A stretch of DNA of 64,000 nt from Promethearchaeota archaeon. GTDB taxonomy: Archaea; Asgardarchaeota; Lokiarchaeia; Sigyniarchaeales; Promethearchaeaceae. The stretch covers positions 447,590 through 511,589 of the forward strand of contig JAFGBS010000009.1 of NCBI GenBank assembly GCA_016933055.1, read 5' to 3'. The notes under the pieces are model-generated. The model was not told where the DNA came from. It saw only the letters and a list, made by a program, of their open reading frames with translations, and ran no database searches. Both the position numbers and the translations under genes were made by a program. Positions 54,474 to 63,583 of this stretch are shown here, in pieces. Within the stretch, counting starts at the first letter, position 1. Every line of letters begins with the position of its first letter.

Positions 54474-55580
54474 ATGAAGGCTTATTTGCACTATATTTTT
54501 CTCTATTGTAATTATACTTATTTTATGGTGTTTAATCCTCTCTTTTGGAGAATAATACTAGTCATAATTTTATCAGTAACAAGTATTGCATTATACATTA
54601 TTTCCTATCGGGGCTTTAAGAAAAAAAACTTGTATGGTGGATTTTCTACTCTAAGTTGTGCTTTGTTTCTCTCATTTTTTGGATTATATGGGATATTTTT
54701 ACCACTTTTTCCGTGGCCTTATGGACCGTTTTTCGTAATTGTAATATTTATCATTTTAATAGTTAATTTCATAATCTGGATAATTCGAAAAATTCTAAAT
54801 AAAACCGAAGAAAAAACAGAACAACAATATAAAAAAGATTTAACATTAAAAGGGGAGTATTTGCGCAAGATCTCTCATTTAGTGGGGATTTTGGTTCCGA
54901 TCGGATATTACTGGGTATATCCTTTTCTGAATAACTGGATCTATTCATTCATTAGTGGCATTGGGAAAGAATTCTATGAGGTATTATGGGGAGATATATC
55001 TCTTTATCCTTATTCTTCTTTTGACCCCAACGCTCCGGGAGAATTAATCCTATTCACATTATGGATCAGTTTAATGTTTTTTCTCGTTCCAGAATTTATT
55101 CGCCTTTTAGTAAGACCAGAATATTCGATATTTCATGGGATCTTGAAATCCGTACTACGGGCAAAAGAGTATGTTTCTATCGGACCGCAAGTATTATTGA
55201 TTTTAGGTGCCGTTTTCGGATTCTTTCTCTCTTCTTTGGGACTCTATTCTTATGAAATTGCTGTATCTGCGACATTTACTGCATGTTTAGCCGATGGTCT
55301 CGTTGCTGTGATAGGACGAAGATTCGGCAATCATGCTGTGAAACTCATTAACGGTGATAAAAAATCTTTAGAAGGATTTATAGCAGGATTTCTAAGTGCC
55401 TATGTGTTTTCAATGATAATTTTAGGTCCCATTTATGCTGTATTTGCAGCAATAATCTTTTTGATATTGGATATATTTCCAATACCCATTGGTGATAACT
55501 TGTTAAATCCCATTCTACTGTCAATAGGAGTATGGGGTATGCAAATATTAATTCAATTGCCTATAGGATGGAGTTTCTAG
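54474..55580 (+). CDS. CTP-dependent polyprenol/diacylglycerol kinase-like membrane protein
   Basis: The 368-residue protein (TTG at 54468 is open; ATG at 54474 chosen) has about nine hydrophobic helices. The second half shows the Dgk1/Sec59 and CDP-diglyceride-synthase-like pattern: LRKISHLVGILVP near 135, then ADGLVAVIGRRFGNHAVK and KSLEGFIAGFLSAYV. Such enzymes phosphorylate dolichol or diacylglycerol with CTP, supplying lipid carriers for glycosylation or lipid recycling. The next gene starts right at its stop, so they are co-translated. Confidence 0.8.
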   Translation: MKAYLHYIFLYCNYTYFMVFNPLFWRIILVIILSVTSIALYIISYRGFKKKNLYGGFSTLSCALFLSFFGLYGIFLPLFPWPYGPFFVIVIFIILIVNFIIWIIRKILNKTEEKTEQQYKKDLTLKGEYLRKISHLVGILVPIGYYWVYPFLNNWIYSFISGIGKEFYEVLWGDISLYPYSSFDPNAPGELILFTLWISLMFFLVPEFIRLLVRPEYSIFHGILKSVLRAKEYVSIGPQVLLILGAVFGFFLSSLGLYSYEIAVSATFTACLADGLVAVIGRRFGNHAVKLINGDKKSLEGFIAGFLSAYVFSMIILGPIYAVFAAIIFLILDIFPIPIGDNLLNPILLSIGVWGMQILIQLPIGWSF

Positions 55581-56435
55581 TTGAATTTGCTGAAAATAAA
55601 AAATGTATTTATTTTTGATTTAGATGGGACGATATATCTGGGAGAACACCTCATTCCCGGAGCAAAACAAGTCGTTGAGTACCTTCAACAAAAAGGTGCT
55701 TTATTGTACTTTTTAACTAATAATGGTTCCAAATCTCGGAAAGGGTTTGTTGATAAATTACAAAAAATGAATATCATAGTTTCTGAGGAACAAATACTAT
55801 CTAGTGGATATGTTACTTCACTGAAACTGGGAAGAAAACCAAATATACATAATATTTTTGTAATCGGATCTAATGAACTTATTTCCATGATTGAAAACGA
55901 AGGACTTACTACCCTTAATTCCCAATATTCTGATTCACAACTATATGCTCCAATCTTAGATGGTTCAATCCATGCAGATGCAATAGTTACATCGATAGAC
56001 ATTCATTTCAGCTATGCAAAAATACGAACCGCAATGGAATTAATACATCGTGGTGCCGAATTCTATGCAACAAATGGAGATACAACTTTTCCAGAAAAAT
56101 CTCAGCTATGGCCTGGAGGGGGGGTAATGTTAAAAGCTGTTGAAGCTTGTGTGGGAAAAGAACCCAACGAAATATTTGGGAAACCAAATATCGCAAGTTT
56201 AGAAATGATTTTAGATCAAGTTAAAGAAAAAGGTTTTAGTAGGAAGGACATGATCTTGATTGGAGATAGATTAGAGACGGATATTCTTCAAGCGAATCGA
56301 ATGGGAATAGAATCCGTCTTAGTGGAAACTGGGGTGAATAAATTCACTGATATCGAGAGTCTTCCTGATAGGGACCAAAGAAAAGAATTGACCCCGACCT
56401 ATATGATCTCTTCCATTAAGGATTTACTAAATTAA
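55581..56435 (+). CDS. NagD-like HAD phosphatase (subclass IIA)
   Basis: A 284-residue HAD protein with nucleophile motif IFDLDGTIYLG near residue 13, motif II LTNNGS near 46, and the C-terminal GKPNIASLEMIL and LIGDRLETDILQANRMG. The cap between is of the IIA type, as in NagD, PGPase and 4-nitrophenylphosphatases. The start is TTG directly after the previous stop codon. Its stop overlaps that of the convergent PhaC-like gene by 4 bases. The substrate, perhaps phosphoglycolate or a nucleotide, is unknown. Confidence 0.87.
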   Translation: MNLLKIKNVFIFDLDGTIYLGEHLIPGAKQVVEYLQQKGALLYFLTNNGSKSRKGFVDKLQKMNIIVSEEQILSSGYVTSLKLGRKPNIHNIFVIGSNELISMIENEGLTTLNSQYSDSQLYAPILDGSIHADAIVTSIDIHFSYAKIRTAMELIHRGAEFYATNGDTTFPEKSQLWPGGGVMLKAVEACVGKEPNEIFGKPNIASLEMILDQVKEKGFSRKDMILIGDRLETDILQANRMGIESVLVETGVNKFTDIESLPDRDQRKELTPTYMISSIKDLLN

Positions 56436-57442
56436 AAATTTCGTGGCATAGGTACTTCGAATTTCAACAGGGATTCTGGGAGCTCATCTTGAGTAACTTT
56501 AGCAAATTCTAAGGATGCTGCACCAATAACATATTCTCTATTTTTCTCATCAGCTTTGAAGCGGAGGAATCTTCCTTTCGCTAATTGATGTGCAATATTT
56601 GGGTAATTATTACTATCATGAATATAATCTGAAGTTGAATTTACTACAAAAATCTCTTGGTGAACTTTATGAAGATTCCCAAAAAGACTGAAGTTCCGAA
56701 CATGGTTAGCAGCCCTTTTCCATTTCCATATTTCTGCGTCATCAACAACTGCATTCACCCTTTCTAATTGACGTTTTTCCTTCATATCTCCAATCCTTTT
56801 TTTCTTGAGGAATGGTTTCATTAATCTTAGTAAAGGAACGGGCAAAATCGGAGCAATAAATGTTATGAATCTTGAAAATGTAAATTTATACATTGGATCC
56901 AGAAGCACAATCGTAGGAGCGTTAACAGTACCATCCATTAGGCCTTGGAGGATCATTGATGAGCCCCAACAAGTTCCAACTAATACAAAATCCCGTTTAT
57001 CTAATCCTAAATGATGTATAGCAATTCCAATATCTTTTGCTTTTTGGGACATATTGAATTTTGCCAATCTTTTCATACGGCTGGAAGTTTTTTCCCGAGT
57101 TTCTAAATAATATAGTTCACAACGTTCATGCATGATTTCGTAGTAATCCTCGAATGTGATTGGCGGAACTGCCCAACCTGGGACTAAAAGAATCGGTCGT
57201 TTTGCGATGGGATTATCTGGTTTGAAGTGTATAACTCGGATCTCTCCCCCGTCAACTGGAACATGAATGTGGTCCCCTTTTTCATATTTCCAGAATTCTG
57301 GAACGTTGTCTTGATATTTATCTGAAATGAGCTCGCTTGTGTCTTCTTCAATTTCTTCAAGTGATCTTGGGAGTGAGAGAATTTGACCATTAAATAACTG
57401 AATAACATCTGTTTGAGAATTTATCTTAAACACCGTGTTCAT
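56432..57442 (-). CDS. PhaC-like alpha/beta hydrolase with cysteine nucleophile
   Basis: The 336-residue protein starts at ATG 57442; an upstream ATG would add 21 hydrophobic residues. It carries PILLVPGWAVPP and the elbow GTCWGSS near residue 160, where cysteine replaces the usual serine, as in polyhydroxyalkanoate synthases. An aspartate follows in NSTSDYIHD, but no clear catalytic histidine stands out in the last 50 residues. Polyester synthase partners (PhaE, phasins) are absent, so it may be a thioesterase or acyltransferase. Confidence 0.75.
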   Translation of the reverse strand: MNTVFKINSQTDVIQLFNGQILSLPRSLEEIEEDTSELISDKYQDNVPEFWKYEKGDHIHVPVDGGEIRVIHFKPDNPIAKRPILLVPGWAVPPITFEDYYEIMHERCELYYLETREKTSSRMKRLAKFNMSQKAKDIGIAIHHLGLDKRDFVLVGTCWGSSMILQGLMDGTVNAPTIVLLDPMYKFTFSRFITFIAPILPVPLLRLMKPFLKKKRIGDMKEKRQLERVNAVVDDAEIWKWKRAANHVRNFSLFGNLHKVHQEIFVVNSTSDYIHDSNNYPNIAHQLAKGRFLRFKADEKNREYVIGAASLEFAKVTQDELPESLLKFEVPMPRNF

Positions 57443-57505
57443 TATTGTTAGAGATTGGTAAGAAAAATTTCTACTACATAAAAAGCATATGAAAATTAAC
57501 ATCAT

Positions 57506-57664
57506 AATGTCATCATTTTATACAGACTACTACTAGGGTTTCCGTAATTTATTGAATTGTTCACCTCTACATCGATTAAACTTTTAAACCATCAATAATA
57601 TCGAATAAACTGTTAGATTAGGATCTGTTATTGGTATCAACTCTGCTTATTATGAAAAAATTAC
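57506..57664. promoter_or_regulatory. upstream region of tRNA-Phe and the PhaC-like gene
   Basis: AT-rich spacer between the divergent PhaC-like gene and tRNA-Phe. A TTTTAAACC sequence near 57580 could be a TATA element for the tRNA, but the distance (about 80 bases) is long. Nothing else recognised. Confidence 0.25.
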
Positions 57665-57770
57665 GCCAAGGTCGCCTAGCCTACTTTGTGCTTTTTGCAC
57701 AAGTCTAGAACGGGAAGGCACTGGACTGAAGATCCAGGCATCGGGTGTTCAAATCACCCCCTTGGCACCA
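57665..57770 (+). tRNA. tRNA-Phe (GAA anticodon) with a 29-base intron in the D-loop
   Basis: The acceptor GCCAAGG/CCTTGGC, anticodon loop CTGAAGA in stem CTGGA/TCCAG, T-arm GGGTG/CACCC and encoded ACCA form a complete tRNA-Phe. The D-stem is GCCT/AGGC. Between C17 and the loop's second half lies an insert (57682-57710) with its own hairpin. Left CTAG (57676-57679) pairs with right CTAG (57705-57708), giving a 4-bp central helix flanked by 3-base bulges CCT and AAC, as in a bulge-helix-bulge. Cutting after the second base of each bulge leaves D-loop AGCCCGGGA. The inner stem is ACTTTGTGC/GCACAAGT with one bulged T. Confidence 0.93.
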
Positions 57771-57863
57771 TTATTAATATCACAAAATGATTTAACTTAT
57801 TATATAAATTCTTTCCGCTTCCCTTTTTAAACCAGTATTTGTTTTTAAAAATAAAAGCTGGAC

Positions 57864-58667
57864 ATGTTGAGCAAATTGACTAGGGATCTGAAAAAATCTC
57901 GTGAAGCATTTGAAAAACGAGATGTGGAATTATCCAAAGCTGCGCACACAACTTTCGCTCCGGAGCAGCATCAGCAAGAAAAAGGAAAATACTTAAAATC
58001 CATTGTATATGGAGGGTTAGATGGTATAATTACAACCTTTGCTGTGGTTGCCGGAGTAAAAGGTGCAGAGTTATCTTTGGCTATAGTACTTATATTAGGA
58101 ATTGCAAATCTTCTTGCTGATGGTTTATCAATGGGTATAGGTGATTTTCTAAGTAGTAAATCTGAGATAGAATATCAAAAAAAGGAACGAGAAAGAGAGA
58201 CATGGGAAGTAGATAATTTTCCAGAGGGTGAAAAGCAGGAATTAATCGAACTTTACCAACAAAAGGGGCTTAATGCAGAAGATTCCAAGAAAATTGTTGA
58301 TATATTTTCAAAAAATAAGAAAACATGGATAGATATTATGATGATTGAAGAATTAGGTATTATCGAAGAAACCGAGTCACCCATCGGTAATGCTATTGCA
58401 ACATTTATTTCTTTTGCTTTATTCGGCGCAATACCATTAATAACCTACGTTCTAGCATTATTTATTGATCCTTTGAAAAATAATCAGATCCTCTTATTCA
58501 TAATCGCTTGTATAGTTACAAGTATCACACTGTTTATATTGGGAGCATTAAAAACAAACATTACCGGAAAAAAATTCTGGATTTCAGGATTAGAGACTTT
58601 CATTGTGGGAGCTATTGCTGCTACCGCTGCTTACTTAATCGGATTTGGTTTAAGTTTCTTGATTTAA
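57864..58667 (+). CDS. VIT/CCC1-family metal transporter-like membrane protein
   Basis: The 267-residue protein has an N-terminal amphipathic part, then the family signature YGGLDGIITTFAVVAGV near residue 50 and ANLLADGLSMGIGDFLSSKSE near 85. A charged cytoplasmic helix-rich domain (about 105-175) and three more membrane helices follow. VIT1/CCC1 proteins export Fe2+ or Mn2+ from the cytosol. Archaeal homologues often lack proof of transport. It follows tRNA-Phe at a distance of about 95 bp and ends next to the PIG-L gene. Confidence 0.85.
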   Translation: MLSKLTRDLKKSREAFEKRDVELSKAAHTTFAPEQHQQEKGKYLKSIVYGGLDGIITTFAVVAGVKGAELSLAIVLILGIANLLADGLSMGIGDFLSSKSEIEYQKKERERETWEVDNFPEGEKQELIELYQQKGLNAEDSKKIVDIFSKNKKTWIDIMMIEELGIIEETESPIGNAIATFISFALFGAIPLITYVLALFIDPLKNNQILLFIIACIVTSITLFILGALKTNITGKKFWISGLETFIVGAIAATAAYLIGFGLSFLI

Positions 58668-58693
58668 GGATAAAAAAGGAATTTTGAAATCCC

Positions 58694-59509
58694 TTATTTT
58701 TGGATATTCAAGTCAATTTCACTCGGTGTTACTTTATGCAATTTTTTATACGCTTTTAATGTTGGATTATAATAAAGATAATATTTAATTCGATTTCTTA
58801 GTGTTTCTTTTCCAAATTTCGAGGGATATATGGGGAAATTATGACGATCATAAAATTGAGTCCTATAACCTACTTTCCAGCGTCTGAATCTTATAAAATT
58901 GATTCCCAGAACAAAAATCAAGTAGAAGATTTTGATTATTTTCACCATAAAGGGGGATAATTGGCTTCGATGCTCAGATAATCCTGCTATTATTGTGAAA
59001 ATCATATCTTTCTGAATATTGATATATCGGTTTTTTGCAGAAGAATAATAATAAAAGAGTTGGATGGGAATTGGTTGATTAGAAGATAATTTTTTTATTG
59101 AGAAAAAGATCAATCGTCCAGTGTTGATATGATCGGAATGAAAATCTTGAGAATACCAAAAATCTGGGGCAAAGATGATAGAAGGATTATAGTGTTGGAT
59201 AATATCGGAAATTTGATTTAATAATTTATTATTGAAGGGTAGATACCCGTCAAGATAATTCAATCTCACTAACTCCACATGGTTGTTTGTTGCTTTTTCA
59301 AATATCTTGTTAGAATTCTCCAGCTCTCTCTCACGAATTTTCGCCAATCTTCTTCCTTTAAAATTTAGATCGACAGTCCCAAAAGCCCCGTCGGTCATCA
59401 AAATTTCGATCACCCGATATCCGCTTTTCAAGAGAGAGAGATATAAAAATGGAGTGCCAATTTCTATATCATCCGGATGGGGGCTAAAAAAAATAGCAGT
59501 TCTTTGCAT
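58694..59509 (-). CDS. PIG-L/LmbE-family zinc-dependent deacetylase
   Basis: The 271-residue protein begins FFSPHPDDIEIG, the PHPDD zinc motif, and has SQDFHSDHINTGRL near residue 120 supplying the third zinc ligand. Family members deacetylate GlcNAc-linked compounds, such as GlcNAc-PI in GPI synthesis or GlcNAc-containing thiols. A hydrophobic stretch near residues 190-210 (IFYLIFVLGINF) may anchor it to the membrane, as in eukaryotic PIG-L. No downstream pathway gene is in view. Converges with the VIT-like gene. Confidence 0.88.
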   Translation of the reverse strand: MQRTAIFFSPHPDDIEIGTPFLYLSLLKSGYRVIEILMTDGAFGTVDLNFKGRRLAKIRERELENSNKIFEKATNNHVELVRLNYLDGYLPFNNKLLNQISDIIQHYNPSIIFAPDFWYSQDFHSDHINTGRLIFFSIKKLSSNQPIPIQLFYYYSSAKNRYINIQKDMIFTIIAGLSEHRSQLSPFMVKIIKIFYLIFVLGINFIRFRRWKVGYRTQFYDRHNFPIYPSKFGKETLRNRIKYYLYYNPTLKAYKKLHKVTPSEIDLNIQK

Positions 59510-59559
59510 AGAGAGTATAGTCTATCTAAAACAACATAAATAAGTAATCATTCAATTAT

Positions 59560-59775
59560 GAAAGAAAAAAAGAAAGCTTGAGGTTATCATCCCCAAGCTA
59601 TGTGGGGCGCGGTGATCCTATGAGTTTCGCCTAACTCAACCAAATCCACTTAATATTAAATTATCTCAGACCCAAACCGTTTATAATATTAAGTTTTGAT
59701 AAAAATTACTCGATATATGAAGCCTTTTAGTCTGTAATAGACCGTAGTTTTGAGTGCCCTGTCCTCAATGAACAC
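59560..59775. ncRNA. candidate structured RNA (cluster of hairpins)
   Basis: Within a gene-free 618-bp stretch, successive inverted repeats occur: ATCA/TGAT enclosing CCCCA/TGGGG (59586-59616), TGAGTT/AACTCA (59621-59638), a perfect 10-bp CTTAATATTA/TAATATTAAG (59649-59693), GTCT/AGAC (59730-59742) and TTGAG/CTCAA (59750-59768). On the minus strand the cluster ends in a T-rich run (59561-59576) that would suit an archaeal terminator, so minus-strand transcription is favoured. It matches no tRNA, RNase P or SRP motif I know. Confidence 0.35.
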
Positions 59776-60127
59776 TGATTAGTATCATGGATTAAATTTT
59801 GAGGCAAAAAATTAGAATTTAGAATTAGTTTAAAGGGTGGATAAAATAATTACATGAATTATCCAGATGAGATTCGGTGAAGACCTATTTAAATTCATCT
59901 ATTTTTCCATAAAAGATAATAATAGAAAATATATTTCATATTTGTTATGATGATCCCTTTAATAGAAACTAATTTCTTGAATAAACGAATTGCCCGTTTT
60001 ATTAAATAATATTATCACTACTTATCCAAAAAAGTTCTAAAAAAAATATTAGTGATAGAAGTTACTTCCATAATAACAATCAAATAACTAAAATAATGGT
60101 AAAATTTAGTTAAATTCTATAATCAAC
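59776..60127. other. AT-rich spacer before the 407-residue unknown gene
   Basis: Nothing convincing was found here. An ATGATGA (box C consensus) occurs at 59947-59953 but no paired box D sits at a suitable distance. Confidence 0.4.
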
Positions 60128-61351
60128 TTATCTCCTGATCCTTAATTGAGTATATCTTTTATCAATACTCAATGGTCCATTCTGATGAAAAAAGCGAACG
60201 TTCTTATATTGGTAATTATCCCAAATATGCGAATCAAATAAATTAGGATAATTTTTCATTGGTGTACACGTATATTCATTTTTAGAAATTGATATGATAG
60301 AAGGAATTATCCTAAATTGAGGGATATGGAAATATTGAATAATTTTTTGCAGTGAATGTAAAAATTCAGATAAATAACAATGATGAAATCTCAAATCTAC
60401 ATACAATCCTTCATAACTTTTTCCATTGATTAAATAATCTACCTCATAGGTTATACTAAACGGTAAGGTCATAAAAAGAGAAATAAATATACTCTTTTGT
60501 TTTGCATCCATAGGATATAAGAGAATAATAATACGATGGGGAAATGGGTGTATTTTATCAAGTTTGGGCAAAAACCATATCATATTTTTTCGATGTAGTC
60601 GTACAATTTTGGTGAAAACTGGGAGGTTTTTGAATTTTTTAATATTTTGGTCATAAATTGACTTTATTAAGTTATAATCATAAGATGTAGGGGGAATTGT
60701 TTTTTGATTTTTCTGGTAATGTAATGATATTGGTTGATCTTCAATTTCTGGCAAATTTCCTGTGATCAAATTATTCGCAATTAAATCCCACGTTCCAAAT
60801 TTTGTTGTATTATCCCATAACAAAGAAGCATTAAACCAAACATGTTTCGTTTTAACACGTAAGATGATTAAATCAGATAGGTAATTCCATCTTAGTAGTG
60901 AATGAAATACATTATATGGAGGTGAGTGAAAGGGGAATATAAAGTGCAAAAAATTAGTTTGGAAAAATCCTGTATTTGTAGTTGTATAAATTTCCTTTAG
61001 TCCAGGTACACATAAAAATTCCCTTGTGGATATCGGCTGAGATTGGGATTTGTGGTAAAAAACTTCTTTTCTGATTTTCAATAAGATAATATATTCCTCT
61101 AAACCGAAATTGGGCCAATTTAATTCTATTCCTACATCGTTTATCTCATATTTTGATTCCAAGAATTTCTTTGTATCTTTCTGCTGTACAGAATGAAATA
61201 CTTCTGTTATTTTGAGTAATCCTACTGTATTAGTGAGGTAATCGTTTTCTTCTTGGTTTAGGATTTGTCGGATCTTAGTATCAGATAACGCTTTCAGATT
61301 TATCTTCTCATCTAAATTATAATATTCAGATAAAATTTCCCTATTAATCAT
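60128..61351 (-). CDS. unknown 407-residue protein, apparent paralogue of its upstream neighbour
   Basis: I do not recognise this protein. It is rich in Ile, Lys, Asn and aromatic residues and very AT-biased in codon use. The segment FGLEEYIILLKIRKEV followed by QPISTREF, VPGLKE and QTNFLHF (about residues 80-135) aligns by eye with FTLEE-like, SIQEF, IPGLKN and QTNFTHL in the 702-residue protein just upstream. The shared unit looks like a winged helix followed by a hydrophobic strand (DLIILRV, against FYLIQVP in the neighbour). No signal peptide or membrane helix. The two genes are 123 bp apart on one strand. It may be a DNA-binding or sensor protein; function unknown. Confidence 0.65.
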   Translation of the reverse strand: MINREILSEYYNLDEKINLKALSDTKIRQILNQEENDYLTNTVGLLKITEVFHSVQQKDTKKFLESKYEINDVGIELNWPNFGLEEYIILLKIRKEVFYHKSQSQPISTREFLCVPGLKEIYTTTNTGFFQTNFLHFIFPFHSPPYNVFHSLLRWNYLSDLIILRVKTKHVWFNASLLWDNTTKFGTWDLIANNLITGNLPEIEDQPISLHYQKNQKTIPPTSYDYNLIKSIYDQNIKKFKNLPVFTKIVRLHRKNMIWFLPKLDKIHPFPHRIIILLYPMDAKQKSIFISLFMTLPFSITYEVDYLINGKSYEGLYVDLRFHHCYLSEFLHSLQKIIQYFHIPQFRIIPSIISISKNEYTCTPMKNYPNLFDSHIWDNYQYKNVRFFHQNGPLSIDKRYTQLRIRR

Positions 61352-61474
61352 TGTATTTGAGCTAGTAGTTAAGTGGGTTGCACAAAAATCCAGTATGGAT
61401 CTTAATTTGGGTTTTAAGGAGGAAAGCTTTAGTGTCCCAAAATCATAGAAAAGATCGAAATAACTGAATAAATT

Positions 61475-63583
61475 CTATGGTGCTTCTATAAAGGAAATTA
61501 AAGGTAATTTAGATTTGCATGCAGTCTCCCATTGATATTTCTTTAATTGAGGTATAACTCTTCCATATTCGAGATTCCATCCTTTTGGTATATTATTGTA
61601 AATTTTCCGCAATTCACCTTGAAATATTTTAAAAAGTGAACTACGATAAGTTGATCGATGATGCGAGGGAAAAAAATAGTAATCAAAATAATCGTTCATA
61701 CTGAGATTGACGGAATTTGATAGATCAGGTACTACCATATTTTTTGCGATGTAGATATTTAACCTCGTCTCGAATTCCTTCAGTATGGCGGCATCTGGTA
61801 GTTGGTGAAACTGAAGAAGGAATTTTTTATTTTGATCGATTACTTTTGCTTCGTACTTCTGTGGGTTATACTTCACATCAATGTAAAATAAGATAGTATT
61901 AATGTTTTTAACAATCTCGGCAATTTTCTCAGAACTTCCAGTTTGATTAAGAATTTGGTCTATTAGGGATATTACAGGATATTTTAGCTGTTGATCTGGA
62001 ATATATTTGTTTTTAACACATGAATCCATAAAGTATTGTAGATTGTTTATCTCATTAGTCAGTTTTACAAATAATTTTGAATTTTTCTTTCTTATTGAAT
62101 TAAATTCGTTAATACTTTCGGATTTTTGGTAATTTTGTAAATGTGTCAATATGGTTTGCCATTTCTTGAAGAAAAATGTCTCTTCCATAAGGGATAAATA
62201 AACATTATCAACACAATCTTTCAATGTCATTATCCTATCTGTAATAAGACACTTTGGTAATATCTGAACAATTGTCCTTGAGCATTTGGACAGATTTTCT
62301 TGATATTCACTTAGATTCTTTTGGAAATTATCCAAGTCTGAAATCAACTTCCTGACTTGATTCTTGATGATTTTAACGTAAGAATGATTGATACTTTCCA
62401 AAGGAAAGCCCATAAATCCTCCCAATCTTAACAAATAAAGGAAAATACTATCGAGTGCATCTATCTTGTGAAAAGTTTCAGAGGAGGTTTCCCATAGTAC
62501 TTTTTTATACTCAAATGTAGATAGTGATGGATTAAAATGATTATTTACGATTTGTTCAGCATATTTCTTTCCAACAATTAGAAAATAATCTAAAATAGTG
62601 CCCATTTCCTTTAATGTATTAAAAAAACGATTCATATAGCTTATATCGCGATGAGGAACAATCATTACTCCATAAAAAACTGGGCAGGATTGAGATAGAT
62701 TTTCGAACAAATATAAGGAGGCACCAATTGATTGGAGTACATATTTCAGTAAATGACAATTAATTTTTGGAGGAACTTGGATGAGATAAAATACATAATT
62801 TAATCCCAGTGTATCGATATGAGCTGCATAAATGAAACTCACCCCTTGATTTGCAAATTTCTTCCAAAGCTGTTTTAGATGGGTGAAATTTGTTTGCCAT
62901 GGATTATTTTTAAGTCCTGGAATGGATATTGATGGAATTTTTTGGAGGTATGTTTCGAATTCTTGTATGGAGTATGGAAGCTTATTTTTATCAAAAAACT
63001 GGGACATCACAATCAATAGCGATAACTCCTCGAGTGTATATTTCCAGTTATTTGTAATCCAAAAATCATCAATAAGATTGTCTAGAAATACATAATCATC
63101 ATGGACAATAAAATTACTCGTTTGATTTAGACGTTTTATGTAATTATTATAATAAAAGTCTACATTTTCATCGGGCAGTAATAAAGGAATAGCATTTAAC
63201 ATTGCATTCGCTAAATCCGAATGAGCTTTGATTTTTTTTTCAATAATGGGACGAGTTAATTCAAAGTATCTGGATAATGAGGATTTAGTTCGAATTGATA
63301 ATGGCGAGTTTCCTTTTAAGAGTTTTTTGTAGTTATATAAGAGTATAAGACCATTATCACGCAGTGGTTTAGGAATAAAGGATAAAAGCACATGTTTTGC
63401 AATAATACCTTTTCCTATTTCATTAAATCCGTTCTCTTGAGCATATTTTAACTCGTTTAGTATATCCGAATGAGGAACTAGGGTTCTGATAGGTCGAACT
63501 ATTCCCAAGTCCTCCTGGAAAAATTTTAAGTAGGTTTCATATGTTTTAACATAATAATAATCCAGTGTATCTGACGCAACCAC
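61475..63583 (-). CDS. unknown 702-residue protein, possibly winged-helix plus sensor domains
   Basis: Starts at GTG 63583; no ATG lies near. After about 180 helical residues, YTLEELSLLIVMSQFF with SIQEF, IPGLKN and QTNFTHLKQLW (about 180-245) looks like a winged helix. A beta-alpha domain follows (NYVFYLIQVPP, VFYGVMIVPHRDISYMNRFFNTLKEM). The middle (about 410-560) is long helical and coiled-coil-like. The shared block with the 407-residue neighbour suggests duplication. Codon use is markedly AT-rich compared with the ribosomal genes here, as in transferred accessory DNA. No enzyme motif found. Confidence 0.65.
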   Translation of the reverse strand: MVASDTLDYYYVKTYETYLKFFQEDLGIVRPIRTLVPHSDILNELKYAQENGFNEIGKGIIAKHVLLSFIPKPLRDNGLILLYNYKKLLKGNSPLSIRTKSSLSRYFELTRPIIEKKIKAHSDLANAMLNAIPLLLPDENVDFYYNNYIKRLNQTSNFIVHDDYVFLDNLIDDFWITNNWKYTLEELSLLIVMSQFFDKNKLPYSIQEFETYLQKIPSISIPGLKNNPWQTNFTHLKQLWKKFANQGVSFIYAAHIDTLGLNYVFYLIQVPPKINCHLLKYVLQSIGASLYLFENLSQSCPVFYGVMIVPHRDISYMNRFFNTLKEMGTILDYFLIVGKKYAEQIVNNHFNPSLSTFEYKKVLWETSSETFHKIDALDSIFLYLLRLGGFMGFPLESINHSYVKIIKNQVRKLISDLDNFQKNLSEYQENLSKCSRTIVQILPKCLITDRIMTLKDCVDNVYLSLMEETFFFKKWQTILTHLQNYQKSESINEFNSIRKKNSKLFVKLTNEINNLQYFMDSCVKNKYIPDQQLKYPVISLIDQILNQTGSSEKIAEIVKNINTILFYIDVKYNPQKYEAKVIDQNKKFLLQFHQLPDAAILKEFETRLNIYIAKNMVVPDLSNSVNLSMNDYFDYYFFPSHHRSTYRSSLFKIFQGELRKIYNNIPKGWNLEYGRVIPQLKKYQWETACKSKLPLISFIEAP

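Noticed and set aside
59940-59990. Possible C/D box guide RNA (ATGATGA at 59947)
   Set aside because: No CTGA box D or D' at the right distance and no flanking stem.
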